Positions 1 through 13,864 of a stretch of 64,000 nucleotides of DNA are shown in pieces; position 1 is the first letter of the stretch; each line of letters starts with the position of its first letter. The notes under the pieces are model-generated. The model was not told the DNA's origin, searched no databases, and saw only the letters and a program-made list of their open reading frames with translations. Origin of the DNA: Azadirachta indica (lineage: Eukaryota > Streptophyta > Magnoliopsida > Sapindales > Meliaceae); contig CM040441.1 in assembly GCA_022749755.1 (NCBI GenBank), positions 17,051,475 to 17,115,474 of the forward strand. The letters run 5' to 3'. Position numbers and translations under genes: made by a program.

Positions 1-7
1 TTTTTGT

Positions 8-700
8 AAAGCTGCCCTTATTAAAATTGAGTTCAGCGGCTGAGCCCATATAGGCTCACGTATAATGTTAATTCATATCGTGTGGTGTCAACACATCCCA
101 TTTACTATATTTACCACCTTTAGTAGTTTATAATTTATTTTTACAAATAACGAAAATAATGGGAACCATACAAATTTAAATGTATAAGAAGGACCAATAC
201 GAAATTGGCAATACCACTACACTCAGAGCACAAATTTTTTATTTTGCATGCTTTAGGTTAAAAAAAAAAAAAGAAATATTTCATTTTCATGTAAAATGAA
301 ATCTTATCACGATTATGTTTACCACACACCTTTTACTTATTTTTTATTTTTGAAAAAGCATTACAAAATAATTACCAGTTTCCTTTTTGCTTTCTTTCAA
401 AAAGAGTAGAAAATAAAATTAATTTCATTCTTGTATAAAATGAAATATTATCATAATTTAAGTTTAGCCTACACATTCTATTTATTTGGGAGTTTGAAAA
501 TGAAAAATAGTAAAACAACAATAGTAAGAAACAACCTTAATTATATAATTTTATTTTTTAATTTTATAGGATTATGCACATAAAACTTTCATGAAAATTT
601 TGAAAAGTTGGATTCTTGCATAACTTTTAAGGTAGATTTCTTCAAAATGAGGTAGATGTCACTCATATAGGGTATAAATATTTGAAGATGATGTTAAACT
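8..700. repeat. Segmental duplication copy A, part 1
   Basis: This stretch is repeated, diverged, at about 5168-5715 and 6960-7085. Shared landmarks in the same order include 'tacatcccatttactat'-like text near 95 and 5265, 'ataatgggaaccatac' near 158 and 5324, a poly-A tract followed by 'gaaatatt' (about 260 and 5430), and 'gaggtagatgt' with 'actcatatagggtata' (about 650 and 7045). No gene is visible in it. The homology may continue to the left of the window. Copy B is interrupted between these landmarks by a fold-back transposon that copy A lacks, so copy A shows the empty site. Confidence 0.8.
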
Positions 701-1860
701 TGGACATATCTCAACTCCGTTAAATTTACACATTTTTCAATTCCATAAATTTGAAATATAAAATTTTTAATAATTTTATGTAGTTTTATTACAAATCAAA
801 CATTCCATATTGTAATATAAATTATTTAATATGATACAAGTTTAATATTTAATTCAAGACTACAAATCACTTTTAAAATACTTGTTAACAGAAAAATTGA
901 TATATATTTCCTTAAAGTTTGAAAAAAGAATAAATACTTAATTATTGACAGATGTATTTGGTTCTTGTTTTGGTCTCTTCCATTCTTAACTTTTAAAAAT
1001 CTATTAGCATGTGGCATGATTTAAAATGAAAGGTTAAGATTACATTTTAATAAATTTTATCAATTAACCATCTAATTTATTGTATTAAAATGTAAAAAAA
1101 TAATTTTAAAATTAAGTGATAAACATTTTAAAAAACTATTTTAACCGTTTATTCTTAATCATACCATGCATCAATAGATCTTTAAAAGTTAAAAATGAAA
1201 GAGACTTGAATTGAATCTAAGTCTTTGATAGATAACCATTACTTTTATCACTAATTAGTTGACCGTTAGATTATTGTTATTTTTATCTTTAAACTTTAGT
1301 AAAATAATAAAGTAAGATATAATTCTTTTAATTATAACATTTTAGTTTCTATTATTCATAATATAAGAACAAAATTGTTAAAAATTATTCCAAATATGTG
1401 AATCTTCTTAAACATTAGTTGTCCCATCAATCGATGGCACATGAGTTAACCAAATACATCCCTTGACTGCAATGAAGCACTTAGTTGTTTGTATGGTGGA
1501 TGTATTGTGCATACATTAGGGAAAGTAAATTGGATGAGTTGATTAACCAATTCATTAACTTCTTTGAAAATCACTTCTTGTTTTTCCTAGCTCCTTACGA
1601 TCACTTACTATTTCATACATGCATTCGAACAAGTGATATTATCATCTGTACGCACTAATGCCATCAAGTTAAATCTTTAGCACAAAATTAATTTTAACGC
1701 ATCTAATATAATATTATTATTTGATCATTTCACGAAGAAGAGTTAAATGTTACATATATATCGATCATTACTACTCTGATGGTAAGAGTAGAATTTTATT
1801 TAAGATTGATTATTATTAAGATTAACGTAAATTCAGAAATGAAATCCAGTAGGTACGTAG
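701..1860. other. Gene-free AT-rich stretch downstream of the chitinase
   Basis: I see no recognisable gene here. It includes the 3' flank of the chitinase gene, with a poly(A)-signal hexamer on the minus strand at 1795-1800. The short open frames on either strand are low-complexity and AT-rich, and match nothing I know. Confidence 0.6.
1795..1800 (-). terminator. Possible poly(A) signal of the chitinase gene
   Basis: AATAAA read on the minus strand, about 62 nt beyond the chitinase stop codon. Position and sequence fit a plant near-upstream element, but in such AT-rich DNA the hexamer is common by chance. Confidence 0.35.
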
Positions 1861-1861
1861 T

Positions 1862-2896
<1,035 letters not shown>

Positions 2897-2913
2897 TTAG
2901 CTGGGGAACGCAT

Positions 2914-2921
2914 TCTTATAG
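2914..2921 (-). promoter_or_regulatory. TATA box candidate of the chitinase gene
   Basis: On the minus strand the sequence CCTATAAGAA lies about 45-50 nt upstream of the ATG at 2869. If it is used, the 5' leader would be only about 15-20 nt, short but acceptable for this type of plant gene. Confidence 0.4.
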
Positions 2922-3019
2922 GCAGGCAAGTGTACCATGTTCTATGTATGTGTCAGCGATAATATCCCAAACCTTACTACGTACGTTCAAGTCATTGCAT
3001 GCGTTTGAATTTGTAATTC

Positions 3020-4560
3020 ATATTTTAAATATTAGAGGTTAGGCAGTCACGTGTCCTATCACGTTTTCCTTACTGAGCACTTGACTATGATCATAATTAT
3101 AATTATTATTATTAACTAATTAATAGCGATCACATCATAATCGGGATTAGTAGATAAAACGACATTTTTCAAACCAAACACAAACACAAACACTTGCGTG
3201 CGTGATCCTCTTCTCTTCTTTCTCTTCCCTTCACTTCTCACATTTATTTTATTTTATTTTACTTCCAATTTTTCTCGCAAAATTTGCTCCTTTTCCTCAA
3301 AATTCTAACACCTTCCCCTCCCTCTCGTGAAAAATTTGCATGCCCTTTCTTACTTCTTCTCAACGCTAAATATATTTCAATATTAAAATACATTTTGTAC
3401 TTTAAATTTTTAAATACAATATTTAAGATTCTTTTTTTATTATACTATCACATTTTTATAAATATTTTTAAATTATTTAAGTTCTAATTAGTAACAATCA
3501 AAAGTGATGGCCAAAGTTCTAGAATTTGAATATATATGTTAATTTGATATTCAGAAGTTTACCCTTTTATTTTTATTATTATCTTTATTTAAGAAAAATT
3601 TACATTAAGATTAACGTGAAAAATTAAATCCCTTTTTATTTATCAAAGTTTATGTGACATAATTTTAAATAAAAGTAGATACAGTTTAATTTGATTTAAT
3701 TTTTTTTAAAACCAAAACGAACCCTAAATTTTCAAGTCTTTTATTTTTAAGACTAGATGCGAACCAAATTGAAATTGGATTGACCGATTCTGGTTCGGTT
3801 CAATTTTGGTTTTTTAATATAATTTTTTTACTTATATTTGAATGTTAATTCTTTCAATTTTAACCAACAAAACTATATTGTTTAATTTTAACCCACAAAA
3901 CGACGTCGTTTAACATTAACATATAAAATAATATCATTTTTTTTTGAAAAAATAAAATAAAAAAATAAAAATTTCAGCCCGCTGAAGATTTTTTGGGTCA
4001 ATAATAAAATCAAATCAAAAATTTCGAGTTTTTGAATATTAGGACCAAAATCAAACCGAATTATAGGTATAACTAAATCGAACCTATTAGTTCTAGTTCA
4101 ATTAAGTCCATTCCATTTTTTCAAGTTTCAGTTTTTTTTGCTCAATCCTAATCTCAAGGTTCAAATTTGTGTGCTAGTTTGGCATTGCACATAAAAGTGA
4201 TTTGGATAAAATTTGACTATATATTTAAGAAAAATCTACTCCAAAATTAATATGACAAATCAATCATTGTCCAATATAGACGAAATCTTTTCTCATTTAA
4301 GAAAAATCTACTCCCATATTAATATTAGAAATTGAACCTTTTTTTACTTGAAAGAGAACGTTAGTACTACTAGTTGATGTTCGATGCTCTCCTATTACAT
4401 ATATAATTTGACAATAATATTTACTATATACCATTTCATTACAATTTATAACTCTTTTGCACTACTTTTATTATTTTATTGTCAAAAAAAAAAAATTATG
4501 TATAAATAATAACTAAGATTTTATTTTCTCTTTTCTTCAAAGATTAGTAGAAAATGCAAC
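3020..4560. repeat. Segmental duplication copy A, part 2
   Basis: Homologous, in the same order, to about 7556-8690. Shared landmarks are 'agtcacgt...tatcacg.tttcctta', 'tcgggattagta.ataaaac', 'tttttcaaaccaaac', 'gcgtgcgtgat', 'aaaatttgctcc', 'tgtgctagtttgg' and 'ataactcttttg'. It lies just upstream of the chitinase and so holds its distal promoter region. Copy A carries an extra insertion (about 3663-4150) absent from copy B. Confidence 0.8.
3663..4150. mobile_element. Non-autonomous element insertion specific to copy A
   Basis: Comparison with copy B near 8265-8285 shows about 490 bp present only here. The insert contains 'accgattctggttcggttc' and on its far side 'accaaaatcaaaccgaatt', which are inverted relatives of each other, as in the GGTTCGGTT-rich MITEs of plants. 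The ends are too decayed for me to define terminal repeats or a target duplication, so the superfamily is open. Confidence 0.45.
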
Positions 4561-5167
4561 TCATATGGTATTCGCTTTTAGCAATATTTCTTAAACTTGT
4601 TTTAGAGAAAATAAATCATGTTTTTGATTTAATTTTTTAAAATTATAAACTCTTATAATATATTTTTAAAAGAGTATTTAAAAAAGGAAAAAATTGAGAG
4701 TTGTAGATTGTAAAATTGGCACGTGTCGCGTTGGGCCAACCCACTGAGGTCCACTTGATTTAGCTTATGAACTCGTTAAATTCATATTGTGTCAAGTTAT
4801 GTTAGACTTGCAACTTTTACTATTTTTATTTGTTAATATATTTTAAAATTTTTTAATTGATTTAAATTACCAAAATATTACTAAATTTATTTTTATATAA
4901 CAAATAGTATGTAAATTATTAATTTTTATTTTTAAATAATTTAATTAATTACTCGTGCCATTGAGTTTTTACGTCTAAATAAGAGCTCCCAATTTTAAGG
5001 AAGGCTCACCAAAATACAAGTAATTATATTGATATATTTTTAAAATTTTCTAGTTTACGGGAAAATCCAATCAATATATACGCATTTATATTTTCATGTC
5101 TAAAAAATTGATAAACTAAATGATTGAAATGTCCCGATACAAAATCTCCATCTGTAACTCAAATTTA
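4561..5167. other. Gene-free spacer between duplication copies
   Basis: AT-rich, with no coding or structured element that I recognise. It lies between copy A and copy B of the tandem segmental duplication. Confidence 0.5.
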
Positions 5168-7085
5168 AAGTCGCCCCTATTAAAAATTGAGTTCGGCGTC
5201 TAAGTCCATATAGACTCACGTATCATGCTATTATGCTATTTTTCATGTTATGTCGTGTCAATACATCCCATTTACTATATTTGCCACGTCTAGTAGTTTA
5301 TACTATTTTGCAAATACGAAAAATAATGGGAACCATACAAATTTAAATGTAAAATAAGGATCCATACAAAATTGGCAATACCACTAAGCCCAAAGCACAA
5401 GGTTTTTTTTTATTTTTGTTCGCTTTAGTAAAAAAAAAAAAAAAGAAATATTTTATTTTCATGTAAAATCAAATCTTGTCACAATTTATGTTTACCAAAC
5501 AGGTTTACTTATTTTTATTTTTGCAAAGGCATTATAAAATAATTACAATTTTCACTCTTCCTTTGCTTTAGAAAGTAGAAAATAAATTAATTTTATTTTT
5601 GTATAAAATAAAATCTCATGACAATGTAAGTTTATGATCCAACACATTTTACTCATTCTATAGTTTGAAAATGAAGAATGGTAAGACAAAAATGGTAACA
5701 AACAATCTTGATTTTATGAAAATTGCTATATACTCCCTTGACGTTTGGGAAATTAGATACTTATTCTTGATGTTTTAAGAAAAACAAATGCCCCCTCAAA
5801 TTTGGACAAATATACAATTATCCCCCTTGACTTTGTTTGACCGGTTAGATAAATATCATTTATATATCTAACTTTTAAATAATCGTGAATTAAAAATAAT
5901 TATTTTAATTATAATAATTTAGTCCCTATTTTAATATTTTTTACAATATATATTTTCTTAATTATAATAATTTAGTCTCTATTTTAAATATTTTTAACTA
6001 GATTCTAATGACTAGATAATTTTTTAATTTATTAGTTTAATAAAAATTTTAAAAAATTATTAGTAAAAAAAACTAACAATAAGGTAGATCGAACATATAT
6101 GTTAAAATATTTTTAACCTTTTTCTTTTACTTTTTTAAAAATAATTTGATATTTAATTGTCAAAAAAATTTTGAAATAATTTTTTACTATGTTATTTTTA
6201 TATACACTATATTAATTTAAAAGATTATATTAAGTTTATTATATTTATTATAAAAATATAAATAAAAATATAAAAGAAGAAGAGAATTTAATATTAGTAT
6301 AATTATAATTAAATATATTTTACATTATTGTTAAATAATATACTTTAATTTTCATAAAAATATTTAAAAAAAGAATACACACATATATGTAGAACATGTA
6401 TTTTTTTATATTTTTATAATTTTTTAAAGAGAATATAATAAAAAAAGTTAGTATAATTTTTTAAATAGATATATTATATATAAAAATAAAATGTTATAAT
6501 AATATTTTATTTAAATTTTTTTGATAATTGAATATTAAATTATTACTGAAAAAGTAAAAGAAAAAGTTAAAATTATTTTAGTGTATGAGTTTGATCTAAC
6601 TTATTATTAGAATTTTTTAATAATAGTATTTTTTAATTTTTTATTAAAATAATAAATTAAAAAATTATTTAATCCTTAATATATTGTAAAAATATTAAAA
6701 TAGAGACTAAATTGATATAATGAAAATAATTACGTTTAAGTTATTAATATATAAAAGTTTAGAGACACAAAAAATATTTATTTAACTAGTTAATTAATGA
6801 AAATAAAAGTTAAAAAAGGAGGTATTTATCTATTTATCCACACTTGAGGAGAGCATTTATTTTTCTCCAAATATCAGGGAGATAAGCGTCTATTTTCTTA
6901 AACATCAAGGGGTATATATCAATTTCCCTTATTTTTATAACTCTATCTTTTAGATTTTATAGATTATGCACAGAAATCTTTCATTAGAATTTTGTAAAAG
7001 AAGTTAGATTGTTATGTTGGTTTTAAAATAAATTTCTCCATAATGAGGTAGATGTTACTCATATAGGGTATAGACATTTAAAAAA
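5168..7085. repeat. Segmental duplication copy B, part 1 (interrupted)
   Basis: Diverged copy of 8-700. The match runs to about 5715, breaks for the fold-back element at 5717-6928, and resumes ('agattatgcacag', 'gaggtagatgttactcatat') to about 7085. After that the expected chitinase region is missing. Confidence 0.8.
5717..6928. mobile_element. Long fold-back (MULE-like) non-autonomous transposon
   Basis: The left end 'gaaaattgctatatactccc' is the inverted counterpart of the right end (…'ggggtatatatcaatttccc'). The inverted similarity continues inward for hundreds of bases: 'tttagtccctattttaa' on the left pairs with 'aaaatagagactaaatt' near 6698, and 'ctttttcttttacttttt' near 6118 pairs with 'aaaaagtaaaagaaaaagtt' near 6548. 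Nearly the whole 1.2 kb is two inverted arms of about 450-500 bp around an AT-rich centre. Flanks 'ttgatttta' (5708-5716) and 'ttattttta' (6929-6937) match at 7 of 9 positions, as expected for an aged 9-bp Mutator-type target duplication. No transposase is visible. Confidence 0.75.
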
Positions 7086-7555
7086 TAGTAAAATTAGGGG
7101 TATTATAAATTACAACGACATTTTTAGTAGTTATGCTTATAATTATTCAATAAAATATAAAACAACTAGTTTACTACTTTCATAATTAAATTTAATGATT
7201 TATAATTAATATAAAAATTATATATAAAAAAATTATTAATCGTATCTCGTGTATATATATATATATATGTTTATTTGAGATATGTACCTCATTAATAATA
7301 TTTTTAATTAATAATTTTAAAAGAGAGAATAATTTTAGTTAAAAATAAGAGAGGCATGTATCTTTTTAAATACTTTTTTAATTAATAATTTTAAAAAATA
7401 AACCAATAATTTTAATTAAAAATATGCGTGCATCAGTTCATGTATTTCTTTTTCATTCAAATAAGTATTTTTTCTTGATTGCGAAAATATTATTTTTATT
7501 TATTAATTAAAAAAGGTCTATAAATATGAATAAATAGAGTCTATTTATCAGAAGG
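7086..7555. other. AT-rich stretch in place of the chitinase in copy B
   Basis: This lies where copy A holds the chitinase. No chitinase remnant is visible on either strand. It contains a short TA microsatellite near 7252-7268 and several 'taattaataattttaaaa' type repeats. Confidence 0.5.
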
Positions 7556-8690
7556 AAAGGAGAACGTTAGGGAGTCACGTCATATCACGCTTTCCTTATT
7601 TTGGTTTCATAGCGGTGAAAATGCTTACGCTGACGTTGCTGTTCGAAGATGTATGAACCTCGTGAGCGACTCAGCACTTTACTATTATTTTTATTATTAA
7701 TTAAAAATAATAATAATAATAACATCGAAATCGGGATTAGTAAATAAAACAACATTTTTCAAACCAAACCAAACACAAACATAGCGTGCGTGATGATGAT
7801 AGTGATGGTGATGGTCTCGGTCTTCTTAATTCTCACGTGTATTTTATTTTATTTTATTTTATTTTTTTATAGCAAAATTTGCTCCATTTTCCTCAAAATG
7901 CTAACACCTTCCCATCGCGAAAAATATGTACGCCTCACTTTACGTGTTATCTAAGCAAACCATTTGAATATTCAAGCACATTTTTTTTTATTTTTTTTAA
8001 ATAAAATTTTAAGATTCTTTTATTTATTTATTATAAGTATCATATTTTTATAATTATTTATAAATAATTTAATTTTAATTAACAACCATCAAAGGTGATG
8101 ATTTATTGATTATCTTAAAGAGTCTTAAGGTCTGGAGATACGTGCTAATGTAATGCGTCATGCAAAATTTTATGTATGGTTTGAACAAAATTTGTCTCTA
8201 TTTAAAAAAAAATTTACTTTAAAATTATCGTGAAAAATTGAATTTCTTCCCGATCATAAAAGTTTATTTAATAAAATCCTAAAGTATGTATGCTAGTTTG
8301 GTGTTGTATATAAAAATTTATGTTTGATTCAGATAAAATTTATCTCTGTTTAAAAAAATTTATTCTAGAATTAATATGAAAAATCAAATTCCTTTTTGCT
8401 TGTAAAAATTTAGTTATACTTATTGTCTAATATAAGTAAAATCTATTCTAATTTTAAAAAAAATCTACTCTAATATTAACTAAAAAAAAAAAAAATAAAA
8501 CTTTCTTTTATTTGAAAATAAAAAGTGAGTACTTACTACCAGCTAACTACTAGTCGGTGTTTGATGTTATACTATTACATAAGTAATTTGACCACAATAT
8601 TTATCATATGTTATTTTATTACAATTATAACTCTTTTGTGCTTTATTTATTATTTTTATCCAAAAAAAAAAGGATTTTAAGTGATGGTAC
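7556..8690. repeat. Segmental duplication copy B, part 2
   Basis: Homologous to 3020-4560. Relative to copy A it has about 65 extra bases near 7605-7670 and lacks the insertion at 3663-4150. No gene is visible. Confidence 0.8.
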
Positions 8691-9840
8691 AATTCATCAA
8701 AACATTTTATTGTTGCTAATCATTTTTTAGTCAAAGTAGTTTGTATTATTATCTTTTATATAGAGCGAAGGGGTTTTACTCCTCCCAAGTTTAAAGTGCC
8801 GGCAAATTTTCTCTAAAAAATGGAGTAAAGTCCTATTTTTTAAATTAGGTGCAGTTTTTTAGATAATGTTAAATTAAATTGAATCAAAATTTTTAATTTT
8901 TTTTATATATTTTTAATATAATATTAATAGGTTGTATATATAATTTATAATATTTAAGAAATTTATGGAAACTTCTTATAATAATAATAAATTAAAATTA
9001 CTTATTTTTAATGTTATTATAACTTGCGTGTGTCCGTGGACTACCAAAGAGCGTGCCGTAGTTTAAGAGTTTCAATTCTTGCGTTTGAAAATAATAAAAA
9101 TTAAATTGAATTAAATTAAATATATATATATATATATTCAGTTTCCTTTTTTTTTTTTTTGGGCAATTTTTATTGTCTTAATAGCTATAAATAAAAATCA
9201 CTAGAATAAAGTAGCAAAATTACAAAAGATTTATTATTATTATGATTATTATTATTATTATTATTATTTTGGTTAAAACTTACTTCATATATATTTTTAA
9301 AAATTTTTAATAGATATACATTTAATTATTAACGTAAGGATAACATTTACTTTTTATTATATTATATTTATTAACTACTAATCACAATCACACAAATATA
9401 TTTTTTTAATATTATAAATTATATATATAATTTATTAATATTAAATCAAAAATCAATTAACAATTAAGAGTAGAAGTACACATAAAGTTGTCGCAAAATT
9501 TACACTCAATTTGAACAAAATCTACTCTTAACTTTCACACAAATCTATCTATTCAATTAAATGCTTGAATTATTAAAAAATTTCATTATTATTTTTGGTT
9601 GCATTAAAATTTTTCTAAAATATATACTGAAATTAATATTAAATAATAATATTACTATTATTATTATTTTAACTTGATAGCCTACTGTCTTTCAACCAAA
9701 AAAAAAAAAAAAATTCATTGCCTACTGTGGTAGATGATGGTATCTGTAGGGACTAGTAGATTCTCTGGCGTTTTGAGAAATTAGGGAGAGTTTCGAGAGG
9801 TTGAGTGGGTCCCACGTGAAAAACTTATTCCCTAATTTGA
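8691..9840. other. Gene-free AT-rich stretch with microsatellites
   Basis: No gene is visible. It holds a TA run near 9120-9138 and an ATT/TTA trinucleotide run near 9229-9270. Confidence 0.5.
9229..9270. repeat. (ATT)n microsatellite
   Basis: A run of about fourteen TTA/ATT units with one interruption (tgatt). Confidence 0.85.
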
Positions 9841-10147
9841 TGAGACGGATGACGTGGCTTCGTTCTTTACATCGGCAACTGTTTCTCGACTCGAGAGGCA
9901 GGCTATACCATTAACAAACACGCACGCACGCTCCTTCCGTGCTCTTCGCCCACGCGCTTCCGTACCGGGCATGGATTTTCCTGCCATTTCTATTTTACGA
10001 AACGACACAGTTTGGTGGGAGGGAAAGACTTTTCATAGCTTACACATTTCCTTCCTTTTCTCGTTGAAGCGTATCCCTATACATGATCCTTATCCCTATT
10101 CCCCCGTTAATATATATAACTTTTACTTTTGTTTTTTACAAAATTAA
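9840..10147 (+). other. GC-richer island with an unrecognised 97-codon frame
   Basis: This block is clearly less AT-rich than its surroundings. From 9854 an open frame of 97 codons runs to 10147, starting MASFFTSATVSRLERQ. The first 60 residues have mixed composition; the tail becomes phenylalanine- and tyrosine-rich as the DNA turns AT-rich, which suggests chance. I recognise no domain. It may be a remnant of a gene 5' region or an insertion. I cannot assign a function. Confidence 0.25.
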
Positions 10148-12130
10148 GTAGTCTAGTAATAAAACATTTAAAAAAAACTTAAAAAATTAAGAAGCTAAAA
10201 AATAATTTTAAAAAAATACATAAAATGATATTATTAAAAGTTCGACACAATTTCAATCTAAAATATAAAATATTTCATAGGTAGATTATTTTGAAATAAT
10301 AAATTGTTGTGATATTTTTTTATACTTCCTAAAAATTCTCAATATATTTAATTTATACAAATTTTTTAAAAGATAAGACATGAGTTAAAATTCAAATACA
10401 TTTTTAACCCATTATCTTAAATAAGTTTAAACTCAATTAATTTATAAAGTAGAAAAGTAACTTTTCAATTGGATCAGTTTCTAAGAATAAAATAAACATT
10501 CAAACATAAATATATGTACTTACATAAAGTTTATATTGAGTATATAATAACCTCTCATTGAATGACATAGATTAAAAAGAATTATCAAAATAAATGATTT
10601 AATAATAAACGAGAATTATAAGATAACTTATAAATCGAAGAATATATTAAAAAAATATAAATAAATAATAAAAGAAAAGGAATCTTGAAACAGTTTTAAG
10701 GGGCCTCTTAACTTTAAAAAAACTTTTGATAACCTTTTTCATTAATCGTTTGTTTGGTAGCAAATGGAATTTCATCAAAGTGGAAAAGAAGAAGATGAAA
10801 GGCTTGCAGATATGTTTTTTTAAAATTTAGCTTATAATTCCAAATACATGAATTGACCATATGATATGAAATCACCTTTATTTGTGTACGATTGGATATA
10901 TCTTTCTTTGGACTTACCTCTTTTTATTATTGTTTTTTTATGTTTTTGTGTATTTAATTCTTTATTTGATGAATGTATATTTCATTTAATTACCTCAAGT
11001 TATGAATAATTTAAAAAAATTGTCATTCTAATTTGAAATGCTTTTTTTTTTTTTTTATGTTTTTATGAAATATGAGGGCTATTTAATAATATATTTAAAA
11101 TAAAAATGATGTTTTTAAAATAAAAGGAATCATTTTTTATCATCTTAATTTAAAAGATGTCTTTTTATATTATTTATTAAAATTTTTTATTTTTGTTAAA
11201 AAATATGTAATTTATCATTGACAAAGTTAATTAACACTAAATTAAAAAGATGGGTTTGAGTTAATTTCTTATAATTTTTTAAAAAATTATTAAAATCTTT
11301 TATTATAATTTCAAAACCAATATTCCTTTTACTACAAACAATTTTTAAAAATACTATATCAACTTAGTGAAACCTCAAATTTTGTATATCAAAAAAAGGA
11401 ATGATCCATCAGATTCAGGATTGATCTTTGAAAATGGTTTAGATTGCATCATTATCAATCTGTTTGATTTCATTTATTTCAAGGCAAGGGTTGAACAATC
11501 ACTTAATGAAAATTAATGAACTATTCATATGCAGTTGAATAGAAAAAAGGAATCTCAATCTTTGATAAATTTGTCATCATTTAATTATTTTTGAATGGGT
11601 CCATTCAACAAGTAATTTTTTTATTTAAAAAATTATTAAATCTTTTGTTATAATTTCAAAAACAATATTCAACAATTTTTAAAAACACCACATCAAGCGA
11701 ATTTTTTTTATTTAAAGATATTCTATTCTTTATTATTACAAGTCATTTTTAAAATTACTATATCAAACGAATTTTTATTTACAAAATTACATTTTTATTA
11801 CAAATAAAATACAATATCAAACAATTTCATTTTACCTTATTTTATTTTGGAAAATTAAATTTTTTTCCTTATAAAAACAAAACCAAACATCTCCTAAAAA
11901 TAGTTGCTTAGCTAAGAAATTAATTTTATACCACCATGAAATTAAATTCTTCAAATAAATTTGAGGAGAAGCAAAGTTATTAATTGACACTTTTACCAAA
12001 AATTAATCCAATTTAAAGGAAGCAATAATTACATTCCCATGCATATACTTATAATTAATTAATTAATTAGTTATCCTAAATAAGTTTGTGCCACTAAAAC
12101 TTATTTAAATGACTTTCCAAATATTAGAGC
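10148..12130. other. Gene-free AT-rich stretch with transposon-like remnants
   Basis: No gene is visible. 'gtttgtttggtagc' near 10748 and 'aaaccaaacatctcct' near 11879 are inverted relatives of the kind seen at transposon ends. Segments near 11270-11360 and 11615-11700 repeat each other ('ttttattataatttcaaaa', 'caatttttaaaaa'). Both signals are weak. Confidence 0.35.
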
Positions 12131-12297
12131 CATTTAAAAGTGACACACAGACAGAGAGAGCGTGGGGTGTACCCTAAAAACTAAGGGACAAAAGGCCCTT
12201 TTTAACAATTGGTCACACGCTCTTCGTGCCCTAAACAATGCCTCCCAAATAACCGTAGCAATATACCGATGCATGGCCCTTTTCAACTGAATGCTTC

Positions 12298-12326
12298 CAC
12301 GTGTACAACAACGTGCACTTCACGTG
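12298..12326. promoter_or_regulatory. G-box (CACGTG) cluster without an obvious gene
   Basis: Two perfect CACGTG palindromes (12298-12303 and 12321-12326) flank an ACGTGC core at 12311-12316, all within 29 bp. G-boxes bind bZIP and bHLH factors, and clusters with coupling ACGT cores are typical of ABA- or light-responsive promoters. The surrounding 12130-12480 is less AT-rich than its neighbours. I see no protein-coding gene beside it. Confidence 0.5.
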
Positions 12327-12579
12327 ATCTTTTTGGCGGTGAGATTCTGCCGAAGGCTTTTCGTACGAAGAAATTAAAAAAAAAAAAAAATAAAATCAAA
12401 AGCAATTTCCACCTGGCCACTCATAGAGAGAATCCAATGACCTGGCCGGCTGTTAATTGTAAATGCAAATACTCAGGTTTTTCTCGAATCGTGAGATACC
12501 GAGTTTTTGTATTGATTGAGAAAAATATTTCATATTTACAAAAATTACCCAAAAAAATGAGAAATTATTTTTTGTAATT

Positions 12580-13859
12580 ATATTTCAAAAAATTTGAAAT
12601 ATAAATCCATATTTTTATTTTTTAAATAATTCAACGGTGAATATATTGGATTCTTATTAACTCTCTTTTATTTGTATAGCTACTCTCGAACAAGATGATG
12701 ACACGAGAAAATGAAAGTATAATTTTTTTAAATTATGATATTTATTTTTTAAAAATTAATTATTGTTTAAATACTGAAATAATTGGTATATTTTTAATCT
12801 TAATGAGTTTTTATGAGCTCAATGTAATAAAATTATGATGGATCTATTTAGGATTTATACTATAAAATTTTAACTTACGTGTAATTATACTTATGTATTC
12901 AATAAATGACAATTGTAAATAGTTTAAATTATATTTATATAATTTTTTATTTTAAAAATTTTTATATGATTTTATTATTTGAACAATAGCTAAATATTGC
13001 TATTATTATTTTCTAAGTTAGTAGGAATACTTAAAATAATTGGTATCTAAAGTAACACGAGGACGAATTAATTGTGATCTTATACATCTCCATATATCTC
13101 GTTTAATCCTAAAGAATTTATTTGTGTGTTTGGGAGGATAAAACAAAACAAGATGTATAATATAGTTGAAACTTAAGCCAAACAAAAATAATCTCAGTGC
13201 ATGTATAATATTTTTCTTTTTAAAAGATTTTAAATTTTCTATAGCTTTAATTTCATGTTTTGTTAGTAGGTTGATTAAATGTATAAGTTATATAATTAAA
13301 AAAATCTTCTTAGTTTATAATTTATAAGATTTGATTTTCTTATCAAACAAACACCTCTTTTGAAACTCTCTCTCCCTCTCCTTCTATCTCTCTTATGTAC
13401 AAAGATCTTTTATCACCTCTCTTTTTGTTGGAAAGTCTTCGATAGAGATCTTTTTTTTTTTTTTTTTTTAATTCTTTGCTTGTGTAAAAGCATATCTCCA
13501 TTTGAATTTCAGTTTATATAGTGAATTTTCTTTTACCCAAATCTAAATTTATGCTAGTTATGACAATTTTTATTATTTTTATATGTAATAATGTGATTTT
13601 CTTTTAGGTTTGAAGCTTTCAAGATTCAAATATAAAAAATTTCATGTTACAGCAAATCTTCTTTTTGCAGATGTATGTTGTTGTATCAGTTAAAAAGTTA
13701 AATCTAGTGGTGGAGGATGAATTGGAAGCAATATTCATGGTGAAACTCGAGTATATTTGCGTGCACTATTTGTGAAATTGTCTCTATGATAGTTAGGAAG
13801 TGTCTAACTCCCTCTTCAATCTTCGTTACTACAAAATCTACGGGCAAAACATGATCATT
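12580..13859. other. Gene-free stretch; possible MITE at 13120-13357
   Basis: No gene is visible. 'gtgtgtttgggaggataa' (about 13123) and 'tcttatcaaacaaacacctc' (about 13338) are imperfect inverted repeats 230 bp apart, which suggests a small decayed MITE. A pyrimidine-rich block and a run of about 20 T follow (13365-13470). Confidence 0.3.
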
Positions 13860-13864
13860 AACCT

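Noticed and set aside
10735..11895. Possible 1.1-kb Harbinger-like element
   Set aside because: The two TGTTTGG-type ends are too short and dissimilar and no target duplication was found; noted only in the stretch description.
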